Assembly: GCA_030698375.1 (NCBI GenBank)
Contig: JAUYLL010000016.1
Location: 1 to 40,136 of the forward strand
Direction: 5' to 3'
Length of the DNA: 40,136 nucleotides
DNA from: Nocardioides sp.
GTDB lineage: Bacteria > Actinomycetota > Actinomycetes > Propionibacteriales > Nocardioidaceae
Positions 1-6,926 of this stretch are shown here, one piece after another. The position numbers and the translations under genes were made by a program. The notes under the pieces are model-generated. The model did not search any database. It was not told the origin of the DNA and saw nothing but the letters and a program-made list of their open reading frames with translations. The first letter of the stretch is position 1. Each line of letters starts with the position of its first letter.

Positions 1-900
1 CCCGGCCGCGAGCGCGGCCGCCGCGGCCCGGCCGGCGGCGAGCCCGGTGGCGACTGCGTAGAAGATGCCCTCCCCGGTCATCGGGTTGACCAGGCCGGCG
101 GCGTCCCCGACCAGCAGCACCCGGCCCCGGGGCGGGTCCCAGCGGCGGGTGGAGAGCGGGAGGTGGTGCCCGGCCCAGTCCGCGCCGCCGCGGGTCGTGC
201 CCGGGAGCAGCACTTCGAGACGCGCCAGCAGGTCCCGGCGGGTCGGAGGCGAGGCACGACCGAGCAGCTCGCCGTACCCGACGTTGGAGCGTCCGTCACC
301 GCGGTCGAAGGACCAGGCGTACGCCGGCTGGTGCTGCGTGCCGAGCGCGATCACCTGGCGGCCGGCGTGCTCGGGCAGCGTAGGCGCGTAGCCGCGCAGC
401 GCCAGCGCCTGCGGTCCGCGGTCCCGGCCAAGCGCCCGACGCACCACCGACCGGGCACCGTCGGCGCCGACGACGACCGGCGCGCACAGGCCGCCGTCGA
501 GGTGGACGCCGTCGCGGTGCACCCTCAGGTCACGGACCCGGGCCCGGCGTACGTCGGCGCCGGCCCGGCGGGCCGCCTCGAGCAGCCGGGCGTCGAGCAC
601 GCGCCGCGGCACGACGTACGCCGGCCGCTCCATCGTGCGCTCGACCGTGCGGCCCGCCCGGACCAGCCGCAGCCGGCGGACAGGGACCTGGTCGAGGAGG
701 AGGTCGCCGGCGCCGACCTCGGCGAGCAGGTCCAGGACGTGCGGGGCGACACCGTCGCCGCAGGGCTTGTCGCGGGGGAACTCCGCCCGGTCGAGCAGCA
801 CGACGTGCAGCGCGGGGTCCGCGTGCAGCGCGCCGAGGGCGGTGGCGGCCCCGGCCGGCCCGGACCCGACCACGACCACGTCGGCCCGTCCCGCGCTCAT
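1..900 (-). CDS. Geranylgeranyl reductase family FAD-dependent oxidoreductase (3' end outside window)
   Basis: This flavoprotein should reduce isoprenoid double bonds on a prenyl lipid or quinone side chain. About 300 codons are open from the ATG at 898-900 to the left edge, so the C-terminus is missing. The N-terminus carries the FAD Rossmann motif GSGPAG (residues 12-17). FPRDKPCGDG follows near residue 43, and a second FAD motif, GDAAGLVNPMTGEG, lies near residue 270. Motif spacing is that of the geranylgeranyl reductase (MenJ/ChlP-like) family. Its ATG overlaps the stop of the UbiA gene as ATGA, so translation is probably coupled. The pairing with UbiA and the nearby idi points to prenyl-lipid, menaquinone or carotenoid work; the exact substrate is inference. 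Confidence 0.88.
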   Translation of the reverse strand, partial: MSAGRADVVVVGSGPAGAATALGALHADPALHVVLLDRAEFPRDKPCGDGVAPHVLDLLAEVGAGDLLLDQVPVRRLRLVRAGRTVERTMERPAYVVPRRVLDARLLEAARRAGADVRRARVRDLRVHRDGVHLDGGLCAPVVVGADGARSVVRRALGRDRGPQALALRGYAPTLPEHAGRQVIALGTQHQPAYAWSFDRGDGRSNVGYGELLGRASPPTRRDLLARLEVLLPGTTRGGADWAGHHLPLSTRRWDPPRGRVLLVGDAAGLVNPMTGEGIFYAVATGLAAGRAAAAALAAG

Positions 901-1787
901 CGGCCGGCCGCCACGAGCAGGACGACGTCGAGCATCGCCACGGCGACAGCCGCGCGGAACGGCAGCCGCCCGCGTCCGACGGCGGCCACGATCGCGAGCG
1001 CCGCGGCCGCCACGAGCACACCCCAGGCCCAGTCGGGGACCGGACCTGGCAGGGCGAGGACCGCCGCGAGCGAGGCGGCCAGCAGCAGGACCGCGGCCAG
1101 CACGCGGGAGGGACCCGCGCCCAACCGGTGCGGCAGGCCACGGACGCCCGTGCGGGCGTCGTCGTCGAGGTCCGGGAGGACGTTGAGCAGGTGGGCGCCC
1201 ACCCCCAGGCAGGCCCCGGCGACCAGTAACCACGGCGAGGGCCACGCCCGGTCCGGGCCCGCGAGCGAGACCACGGCGGGCAGCATGCCGAAGGCCGATG
1301 CGTAGGGCACCCACGACCACGGGGTCGCCTTGAGGTGGAGGTTGTAGGCGTGGCCCGCGAGCACCCCGGGGCCGAGGTGCACCAGGGCGCTGCGCCAGCC
1401 CAGCGCCCCCGACAGCACCACGCAGAGGACGCCCGCGACGAGCAGGCACCCGAGGACCAGGCGGGGGTCCACCTCGCCGCGGGCCAGCGGCTTGTCCGCC
1501 CGACCGACGCTGCGGTCGCGGTCGGCGTCGCGCAGGTCGTTGCCCCAGCCGATGGTGAGCTGGCCGGCGAGCACCGCGGCGGTCAGCACGACCGTCGTAC
1601 GGAGCGGGTGGCCAGCAGCCACCGCGAGCAGGGCCGCGAGGGTCGTGACGGCCAGGGCCGGACCGAGGTGGGCGGAGCCGAGGAGGGCACCCAGGGTGGC
1701 GGTTCCGCCCCGGACTACTCCGGGCGGGGCACCAAGGGCTCGGTCGGCGGTCACGGACGGTGCCGTGCTCCCGTGACCGCGATCCAC
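897..1787 (-). CDS. UbiA family prenyltransferase
   Basis: This 296-residue polytopic membrane protein of the UbiA superfamily should transfer an isoprenyl group to a lipid or aromatic acceptor. The first Asp-rich motif is GNDLRDADRDRSVGRADKP near residue 82; the second is LPDLDDD near residue 205. Both bind the Mg-diphosphate of the prenyl donor. About eight hydrophobic segments are visible. The GTG start at 1785-1787 has GAGGGG seven bases upstream; a GTG eleven codons in is an alternative. The gene overlaps the downstream reductase by four bases. Candidates are a MenA-like enzyme, a lycopene-elongase type, or another lipid prenyltransferase; sequence alone does not decide. Confidence 0.88.
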   Translation of the reverse strand: MDRGHGSTAPSVTADRALGAPPGVVRGGTATLGALLGSAHLGPALAVTTLAALLAVAAGHPLRTTVVLTAAVLAGQLTIGWGNDLRDADRDRSVGRADKPLARGEVDPRLVLGCLLVAGVLCVVLSGALGWRSALVHLGPGVLAGHAYNLHLKATPWSWVPYASAFGMLPAVVSLAGPDRAWPSPWLLVAGACLGVGAHLLNVLPDLDDDARTGVRGLPHRLGAGPSRVLAAVLLLAASLAAVLALPGPVPDWAWGVLVAAAALAIVAAVGRGRLPFRAAVAVAMLDVVLLVAAGR

Positions 1788-1879
1788 ATGCTGGCCCCTC
1801 GCCTCGACGGGGCGTCCTGGTCGGCGCCCCTCCGTGCCTGTGCCCCGTCGTGGCCGGGGTCACACATCGCGCCAGTGGG

Positions 1880-1885
1880 TACCGT
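1880..1885 (+). promoter_or_regulatory. -10 box of a leaderless idi promoter
   Basis: TACCGT (TANNNT form) lies six bases before the GTG start of idi. No Shine-Dalgarno sequence lies between them. This is the usual layout of leaderless actinobacterial transcripts, in which transcription starts at the first base of the start codon. Confidence 0.55.
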
Positions 1886-1891
1886 GCCGGC

Positions 1892-2458
1892 GTGCCTCGC
1901 CCCTCGCCCACCACCGAGCAGTCCGACCTCCCCGACGAGGTCGTGCTGCTCGACGACGGCGGCACCCCGACCGGCCGCACGATGCCGCGTTCCGAGGTGC
2001 ACTCCACCGAGACGCCGCTGCACCTCGCGTTCTCCTGCCACCTCCTGGGCGCCGACGGTCGGGTCCTGGTGACCCGCCGGGCCCTGGCCAAGCTCACCTG
2101 GCCGGGGGTCTGGACAGGGTCGTTCTGCGGACACCCCCGACCGGGTGAGGCGATCGAGGACGCCGTACGCCGCTACGCCCGCCACGAGCTGGGGCTCACC
2201 CGCCTGACCGGCCTGGCTCCGCTGATGCCCGACTTCCGGTACCGGGCCGTCGACGACTCCGGGATCGTCGAGCACGAGGTGTGCCCCGTCTACGTCGCAC
2301 GCGCCGACGAGCAGCCGCATCCGAACCCCGACGAGGTCGCCGCGCTGCAGTGGGTCGAGGTCGACGACCTGCTCGCCCTGGTCGAGCGCGCCCCGTGGGC
2401 CGTCAGCCCGTGGCTGGTGCTGCAGGCCGAAGGGCTGCGCCAGCTTCGGCGCGAGTGA
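1892..2458 (+). CDS. idi: Isopentenyl-diphosphate delta-isomerase, type 1
   Basis: This cytosolic Nudix-fold enzyme interconverts isopentenyl and dimethylallyl diphosphate. The protein is 188 residues, normal for type 1 Idi. SFCGHPRPGE holds the catalytic Cys, EHEVCPVY holds the metal/acid Glu region, and RYARHELG is the Nudix-like Glu helix. The frame is open further upstream, but the GTG at 1892 is chosen because it gives the family length and sits six bases after a TACCGT -10 box. It is divergent from the UbiA/reductase pair, so precursor supply and prenyl transfer are neighbours. It is convergent with the NTF2-like gene. Confidence 0.93.
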   Translation: MPRPSPTTEQSDLPDEVVLLDDGGTPTGRTMPRSEVHSTETPLHLAFSCHLLGADGRVLVTRRALAKLTWPGVWTGSFCGHPRPGEAIEDAVRRYARHELGLTRLTGLAPLMPDFRYRAVDDSGIVEHEVCPVYVARADEQPHPNPDEVAALQWVEVDDLLALVERAPWAVSPWLVLQAEGLRQLRRE

Positions 2459-2490
2459 CCACCGCCGATGCGCCGGGCGGGTCGGGCGCC

Positions 2491-2940
2491 CTAGCGATCG
2501 ACGACGCGGGAGCGGTCGAGGTCGAAGACCACATCGCGTCTGGCGAACCGCCACTGACCCTCCTCGCGTCGGTAGTGGTCGAGGTAGCGGACTCCGACCA
2601 GGGAGTCGGTCTGGGAGCCCTCCGGGCCCGGCAGGAGGTGATAGCCGAGCGCGTAGACCTCCCCGCTCGCCTCGTCCGGGTTGTCCGGGTCCAGCTCGAT
2701 GAGGTGGTTGCAGACGTAGTGGGCGCCGATCTCGATGAACTCGAACGAGGCTTCGAGGAAGTCGACGTACTCCTCGGCGGTGCCGCGGAAGACGTCTCCG
2801 TGGTTGTCGATGCCGTCGTGGGTATAGAGCGAGCGCAGCAGCGCGGGGTCCTTGCGGTCGACGCCGCGGCAGTAGCGCAGGGCCAGCTCGCGGATCTCCT
2901 GCTTGTCGAGGAGGCCTTGGAGGCGGGCGTCGGTGCTCAT
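2491..2940 (-). CDS. NTF2-like / SnoaL-type nuclear-transport-factor-fold protein
   Basis: This is a 149-residue cone-shaped alpha+beta protein of the NTF2-like superfamily, as seen in dehydratase and isomerase subunits of ring-degradation pathways. Typical features are the N-terminal helix with DKQEIRELALRYCRGVDRKD, the YTHDGIDNHG strand and the C-terminal WRFARRDVVFD strand. The ATG at 2938-2940 overlaps the stop of the upstream phosphotransferase gene (ATGA); a longer frame exists but would run deep into that gene. Its substrate is unknown. The partnership with a phosphotransferase and a divergent TetR suggests a small catabolic or detoxification operon. Confidence 0.82.
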   Translation of the reverse strand: MSTDARLQGLLDKQEIRELALRYCRGVDRKDPALLRSLYTHDGIDNHGDVFRGTAEEYVDFLEASFEFIEIGAHYVCNHLIELDPDNPDEASGEVYALGYHLLPGPEGSQTDSLVGVRYLDHYRREEGQWRFARRDVVFDLDRSRVVDR

Positions 2941-4046
2941 GCGATCTCCTCGATCGCTCGTGCGCTGTCGAGGTCGCGGTAGGCGGTCAGGAGGCGGATG
3001 TGGTTGGCGACGTTGATCTCCCAGCCGTAGTTCTCGACCGGGCAGGTGAGCCAACCGATGTAGGTGTTCCAGGCCTGGGCGCGGCGATGCTCGTCGAAGG
3101 CCTCGTCGAGGGTGGGCGCGTCGTCGACGCCGTGCCGCGCGAGCTCGTCGAGGTGGAGTGCGATCAGGCGGCGCTCGTGCGCGCGACGCTGCTCGACCGT
3201 GAGCCCGGTGACCATCAGGTACGAGAGGTCGTGCATGTAGTGGCCGCGGACGCTGAGCTGCCAGTCGATGAACCCCATCGTTCCGTCGGGCAGGACGTAG
3301 GTGTTCCCGACGTGACAGTCACCGTGGACGAGCGTCTGCTGCAGCTGCGACTGGTGGTTCTGGACCACCGCGACCTTCGCCAGCAGGGAGTCAGTGGTCT
3401 CGTCGACCGACTGGACGAGCTCGCGCTTGTGCTGGTGCTTCGCCACTTCGTCGACGATCAGCGCCGGCACGAGGTCGGGGTGGTTGAAGAGCTCGTTCAG
3501 CTCACCCTGCACGTGGGTCTGTGCCCAGGACAGCTCCGGTGAGTCCCAGCCTGCTCGCCCACCCCAGTTTCGGGCGTGCAGCCGCGCCAGCTGCCGGACG
3601 CCGTCCTCGAGGGAGGACATCGAGGGGCTGTCGACCGCGGAGGCGAAGCGCGCCCCCTTGAGGGTCAGGTCGTCGAGTGCGAGGCCGAAGCTGCCGGTCT
3701 CCTCGTCGAACCAGGCGCCGATGCATTCCGGCGTTCGCATGAAGGTCCACGGCCGGAGATGGCTGTAGGCGTTGACCTCGTTGCGGTACAGCGGGAACGC
3801 GGGAAGCTCCGGTCGTGCGATCTTCAGGACCAGCTCGGTGGGCAGACCGGCTCCCGCGTCGTCGTACGCCAGGTGGAGGTCGATGCGGCCCGAGGTCGAG
3901 ACGGCGTCACCCTCGCCCCACTGCCAGACCCGCCGGATCTCCAGGTCGCGCACGCCGACACCCGGATTGAGGGTGCCGATGAGGCGTTCCAGCAGCTCCG
4001 GCGTGAACGCCGATGCTTCGGTGGGAATCGATCCCAGGTCAGACAT
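2937..4046 (-). CDS. Aminoglycoside-phosphotransferase-fold (APH/choline-kinase-like) protein
   Basis: This 369-residue kinase-like protein has the APH catalytic loop HGDCHVGNTYV (near 243-253) and the metal-binding IDWQ of the DFG-equivalent, followed by HDLSYLM. The family phosphorylates small hydroxylated compounds with ATP; in actinobacteria this subgroup is mostly uncharacterised and often lies in lipid or aromatic catabolic loci. ATG at 4044-4046 is preceded by GAGGAG. The gene leads a two-gene operon with the NTF2-like gene and diverges from the TetR gene, its likely regulator. The substrate cannot be read from the sequence, and antibiotic resistance should not be assumed. Confidence 0.82.
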   Translation of the reverse strand: MSDLGSIPTEASAFTPELLERLIGTLNPGVGVRDLEIRRVWQWGEGDAVSTSGRIDLHLAYDDAGAGLPTELVLKIARPELPAFPLYRNEVNAYSHLRPWTFMRTPECIGAWFDEETGSFGLALDDLTLKGARFASAVDSPSMSSLEDGVRQLARLHARNWGGRAGWDSPELSWAQTHVQGELNELFNHPDLVPALIVDEVAKHQHKRELVQSVDETTDSLLAKVAVVQNHQSQLQQTLVHGDCHVGNTYVLPDGTMGFIDWQLSVRGHYMHDLSYLMVTGLTVEQRRAHERRLIALHLDELARHGVDDAPTLDEAFDEHRRAQAWNTYIGWLTCPVENYGWEINVANHIRLLTAYRDLDSARAIEEIA

Positions 4047-4141
4047 GAGAGCTCCTCGGTGACGTGCCGCGTGCAGTGCCGTGCGCTTCTCGCACGCTTC
4101 GACAGTAATACATATGGGTTAGGTTGCCAACGCGTTCGTAC

Positions 4142-4147
4142 TACGCT
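4142..4147 (+). promoter_or_regulatory. -10 box of leaderless tetR promoter
   Basis: TACGCT sits six bases before the GTG start, with a weak -35 (TTAGGT, 4119-4124) at 17 bp spacing. An 8-bp palindrome AACGCGTT (4129-4136) lies between the two boxes and could be part of an operator for the divergent phosphotransferase operon and tetR; this is a guess. Confidence 0.45.
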
Positions 4148-4153
4148 GGTGGC

Positions 4154-4774
4154 GTGGAAGCCAGCAGCCAGGGAGAAGGCCGCGTCGCCCTGATCGACGC
4201 GGCCGAGCGCTTGATCGCCGAGCAGGGGCCGGCGGTCTCGCTGCGTCAGGTGGTCGTGGCCGCGGGACAGCGCAACAGCGCGGCGATCCGCTACCACTTC
4301 GGCACGCGGGAGCAACTCATCACCGCCGTGGTCGAGGCGCGCCAGGCCGTCTTCGAGCCCCAGCGTCTCGAGCGTCTGGTGGCGATCGAGTCCGCGGGGG
4401 GCGGGACTCAGCGCGAGCTGCTCGAGGCGCTCCTGGGGCCGGCGTTCGAGCACCAGCGGGCATCGAGCCCCAGCTTCCATGCGCGCTTCATGGAGAAGAT
4501 CCGGGACTTTCCTGGCGTCGTCCTGGTCGACCGCCGTGACTGGACCGCCACAACCCTCCTGCTGAGCCGCATCGCACCCAGCGGGAGCCGGCACGATCCG
4601 GAGATGGTCGGTCCGCGGACCCGCGGGATCATCAGCGTCGTCTTCGCGCTGCTCGCCGACCTGGAGCGCGAGACCTTCCCCGATTCCGCCTCACGGACAC
4701 GCGCGGAGGAGATGACCCTCGACATGGTCCTCGGCGCGGTGAACTCCGCCCCTCGAGTCGACCAGCCAGGCTGA
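4154..4774 (+). CDS. TetR/AcrR family transcriptional regulator
   Basis: This is a 206-residue one-component regulator. The N-terminal TetR domain (about residues 7-53) contains ALIDAAERLIAEQG followed by the helix-turn-helix region SLRQVVVAAGQRNSAAIRYH and FGTREQLI. The C-terminal ligand domain is not recognisable to a named subfamily. GTG 4154 is preferred over an upstream TTG because it follows a -10 box by six bases and starts just before the DNA-binding domain. It diverges from the phosphotransferase/NTF2 pair across about 107 bp. The likely role is repression of that pair and of itself. Confidence 0.88.
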   Translation: MEASSQGEGRVALIDAAERLIAEQGPAVSLRQVVVAAGQRNSAAIRYHFGTREQLITAVVEARQAVFEPQRLERLVAIESAGGGTQRELLEALLGPAFEHQRASSPSFHARFMEKIRDFPGVVLVDRRDWTATTLLLSRIAPSGSRHDPEMVGPRTRGIISVVFALLADLERETFPDSASRTRAEEMTLDMVLGAVNSAPRVDQPG

Positions 4775-4787
4775 GCTCACCCCGGGG

Positions 4788-4835
4788 CTACTCGCAGACG
4801 ACGCCGTCGTTGCGGCGGCGATGGATCAGTCGTGC
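4788..4835 (-). other. In-frame tail after the HNH stop, ending like an excalibur domain
   Basis: Directly after the TGA stop of the secreted HNH gene (4836-4838) the same frame runs on for 15 codons to a TAG at 4788-4790. It reads ARLIHRRRNDGVVCE. The closing NDGVVCE matches the end of the excalibur calcium-binding motif (consensus DxDxDGxxCE), which is often found at the C-terminus of secreted nucleases. The rest of an excalibur domain is not visible. This looks like a decayed or stop-interrupted tail; readthrough is possible but unsupported. Confidence 0.45.
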
Positions 4836-5543
4836 TCAGGCCCCTCCGCCGCTCCCGCGCAGGACCACCCTGGCGTGACGCACCCGGACGACGACGTTCT
4901 TGCAGCTGCGGGCGACCCCCAGCAGTGCGCGCTTCTCGGGCCGGTCCACGGTGAGACGCCAGCGGGTCTTCACGGCGACGTACTCACGGGCGTAGCGGCA
5001 GTGGGCGGCCTTGCGCGGAGGCAACCACTCGGCAGGGTCCCGGTCGGACTTGGAGCGGTTCGACGAGGCGGTGACCGCGACCAGGGAGCGCTTGTCGCGC
5101 AGGTCGTTGGCGAACCGCTTGCGGGTGCCCGCGTTCCAGCGGCGGGCGCCGGAGTCCCACGCCTCGGCGAGCGGCACCATGTGGTCGACGTCGAAGTCGG
5201 AGGGGTTCGTCGTGCGCTGGCCGTCGTAGTAGGAGAACCACCGACCGCCCGAGAGCCAGCAGCCCGATTCGACAGTCGGCTTCACCCGCGCCTCGGCGAT
5301 CAGCACCTCGTACCGGGTGTTGCACCCGTCCCCGTCCGCGTCGGTCCAGTGCTTGAACTTCGCGCGGTCGTAGCCCTTGCGGACCTCACGGGCCACCTTC
5401 AGCTCGCGGGTCATCTTCACCAGCCGCTTCTTCACCACGGCAGCCTCCGCGGGAGCCGGTGCGGCGACCTCCGTGACGACGGCCAGGCCGGATCCGACGA
5501 ACAGGGCGACGGTGACGGCGGCGAGGGCGCGACGGAACTTCAT
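4836..5543 (-). CDS. Secreted HNH endonuclease family protein (DUF1524-like)
   Basis: This is a putative exported nuclease of about 235 residues. A signal peptide is clear: MKFRRAL, a hydrophobic core, then a probable AEA-A cleavage site near residue 33. The catalytic region has the DVDHMVPLAEAWDSGA motif (His in DHMVPL), followed by RFANDLRDKRSLVAVTAS and the Asn/Lys-rich SNRSKSDRDPAEWLPP typical of the GmrSD C-terminal/DUF1524 HNH group. Possible starts are ATGs at 5543, 5549 and 5555; none has a convincing ribosome site. The C-terminus stops at a TGA just before an in-frame excalibur-like tail. It is convergent with tetR. The likely role is extracellular nucleic-acid degradation. Confidence 0.82.
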   Translation of the reverse strand: MKFRRALAAVTVALFVGSGLAVVTEVAAPAPAEAAVVKKRLVKMTRELKVAREVRKGYDRAKFKHWTDADGDGCNTRYEVLIAEARVKPTVESGCWLSGGRWFSYYDGQRTTNPSDFDVDHMVPLAEAWDSGARRWNAGTRKRFANDLRDKRSLVAVTASSNRSKSDRDPAEWLPPRKAAHCRYAREYVAVKTRWRLTVDRPEKRALLGVARSCKNVVVRVRHARVVLRGSGGGA

Positions 5544-5643
5544 AGGCATGAGCATGCGCTCAAAAGGGACGGCGGTGTGTCCGGTTGCCGAGAACCCGAC
5601 CGGCTGATGACCGCCGGCGCCCCTGGGGTGAATCATGTGCGGC

Positions 5644-6039
5644 ATGGAGGTCCTCGGCAGTCGCGTCCTGCTGCGCCCCACCGATCTCGCCCGGAGTCAG
5701 TCGTTCTATCGCGACACGTTGGGCCTGGCCATTCACCGAGAGTTCGGCAGCGAGGAGTCGCCCGGCCTGGTGTTCTTCCTCGGCAACGGCCTGCTCGAGG
5801 TCAGCGGGTCGGCGACGGAGCCGCCCGGGGACGCGCTCGCGCTGTGGATCCAGGTGCGTGACATCGGGGCCGAGCACCACCGCCTGGCGGCCGCCGGGGT
5901 GACGATCGTGCGGGAGCCGCGAGTCGAGCCGTGGGGCCTGGAGGAGATGTGGATCGCCGACCCGGACGGAGTGCACATCGTCCTGGTCGAGGTCCCAGGG
6001 GATCACCCACTCCGCCGTGACCAGCGTCCTCTCCCCTGA
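5644..6039 (+). CDS. VOC (glyoxalase/bleomycin-resistance fold) family protein
   Basis: This is a 131-residue vicinal-oxygen-chelate protein with two beta-alpha-beta-beta-beta units: SRVLLRPTDLARSQSFYRDT at the start of the first, and WIADPDGVHIVLVE ending the second. The first metal ligand position of glyoxalase I (usually His) is not evident, so catalysis may differ or be absent. An ATG three codons upstream (5635) is an alternative start; ATG 5644 gives the commoner MEVL opening. It stands alone between the secreted nuclease (divergent) and the channel-like gene (convergent). The substrate is unknown. Confidence 0.82.
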   Translation: MEVLGSRVLLRPTDLARSQSFYRDTLGLAIHREFGSEESPGLVFFLGNGLLEVSGSATEPPGDALALWIQVRDIGAEHHRLAAAGVTIVREPRVEPWGLEEMWIADPDGVHIVLVEVPGDHPLRRDQRPLP

Positions 6040-6060
6040 CTCAACGAGTCCGTCCCGCAT

Positions 6061-6072
6061 GGCCTGCAGGCC
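6061..6072. terminator. Short palindrome between convergent genes
   Basis: GGCCTGCAGGCC is a perfect 12-bp palindrome in the 42-bp gap between the convergent VOC and voltage-sensor-like genes. It has no T tract, so terminator function is weakly supported. Confidence 0.25.
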
Positions 6073-6081
6073 GGCTGACCG

Positions 6082-6696
6082 TCAGTCCGAGCGGTTCTGC
6101 TGCTGACGGCGCACCACGAGGAAAGTCGCCGCGGCCAGCAGCGCGCCCGCGAGCACGCTGAGGAGCACCTGACTGGTTCCACCCAACCACTGGTCCAACA
6201 GCTCTCGACTGCGCGACGTGGGATCGGCGAGGACCACACCGACGAACACGGCCACGAGCAGGGCGGCGGCCGCGGACGCCACCTTCGACCACCGGCCGCT
6301 CAGCCCCAGCTTGTCGCGCATGATGCGTCCCGCCTTGAGGATGCGCCCGGCGCGGACCAGGCGCAGCGCCCCGACCACCCGCAGCAACCGCAGCAGCTGC
6401 ACCGGTCCAATGGCAAGGGCCACGCCGAGAATGACGACGACAGTCAGCAGCAACAGCCACTTGTGCCGCCTGATCCACCCCCGCTTGTTCCGCGACACGG
6501 CGAAGAGCACCGCGGTCTCGGCCACCAGAACGGCGCCGCTGAGCCAGTTGACGACGTTGCCCACTGTTTCGTACGGACCGTCGAGCAGGGTGAGGAAGAC
6601 CGCCGGGACCGACGCGAGCGCGGCGATGATCACCGGCAGCGCCAGGCGCTCCTCCCAGTGCTCCTCCGGATCGCGCCTGGGCTCCTGCTCGACCAC
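6082..6696 (-). CDS. Voltage-sensor-like membrane protein without a recognisable pore
   Basis: This 204-residue protein resembles voltage-gated ion channels. Segments S1 (about 19-39), S2 (47-67) and S3 (83-98) precede an S4-like helix with regularly spaced arginines, RLLRVVGALRLVRAGRILKA (about 104-123). Two further hydrophobic segments follow (about 143-160 and 174-196). Between these last two there is no TVGYG-like potassium filter or other known selectivity filter. The GTG start follows TAGGGT (6703-6708) by six bases, suggesting a leaderless mRNA. It may be a voltage-sensor-only protein, a degenerate channel, or an ion-transport-domain relative of other function. Confidence 0.65.
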   Translation of the reverse strand: MVEQEPRRDPEEHWEERLALPVIIAALASVPAVFLTLLDGPYETVGNVVNWLSGAVLVAETAVLFAVSRNKRGWIRRHKWLLLLTVVVILGVALAIGPVQLLRLLRVVGALRLVRAGRILKAGRIMRDKLGLSGRWSKVASAAAALLVAVFVGVVLADPTSRSRELLDQWLGGTSQVLLSVLAGALLAAATFLVVRRQQQNRSD

Positions 6697-6702
6697 GAGC
6701 GC

Positions 6703-6708
6703 ACCCTA
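6703..6708 (-). promoter_or_regulatory. -10 box (TAGGGT) of leaderless promoter for the voltage-sensor-like gene
   Basis: On the minus strand TAGGGT ends six bases before the GTG start at 6696, with no Shine-Dalgarno sequence between. Confidence 0.5.
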
Positions 6709-6815
6709 GCCGGACCCCAACGCACCCTGGTTGTTCCTGGGGGCGTTTGCTCGCGCGACGTCAGGGCGCCTCATCCGCACCACGCCGACTGCGGCGCCCA
6801 GTCACCAGGAGCCGC

Positions 6816-6911
6816 ATGTTCTTCCTCTTCAGCAACCGGATCGGGTGCGCAGGGTCGATCCTCATCTCCCTGGTGGCCACCGTGCTGCTGTTCCTGATCT
6901 TCTCCCGCTGA
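6816..6911 (+). CDS. 31-residue single-span membrane peptide
   Basis: The small frame reads MFFLFSNRIGCAGS, then a hydrophobic helix, ending FSR before TGA at 6909-6911. CAGGAG lies a few bases upstream of the ATG, giving a good ribosome site. The pattern (short aromatic start, SNR-G-C-GS, one transmembrane helix, basic end) resembles small conserved actinobacterial membrane peptides of unknown function; that resemblance is from memory. It is convergent with the DUF3500 gene and divergent from the voltage-sensor-like gene. Confidence 0.7.
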   Translation: MFFLFSNRIGCAGSILISLVATVLLFLIFSR

Positions 6912-6926
6912 CAGCAGTCCACCGGG

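Noticed and set aside
163..1305. Long plus-strand open frame across the reductase and UbiA genes
   Set aside because: It is Arg/Ala/Pro-rich with no motifs, whereas the opposite strand carries complete FAD and prenyltransferase signatures; this is a GC-bias shadow.
2937..4046. Aminoglycoside resistance gene
   Set aside because: Only the general APH fold is seen; context with an NTF2-like protein and TetR suggests metabolism, and there is no specific resistance-family signature.
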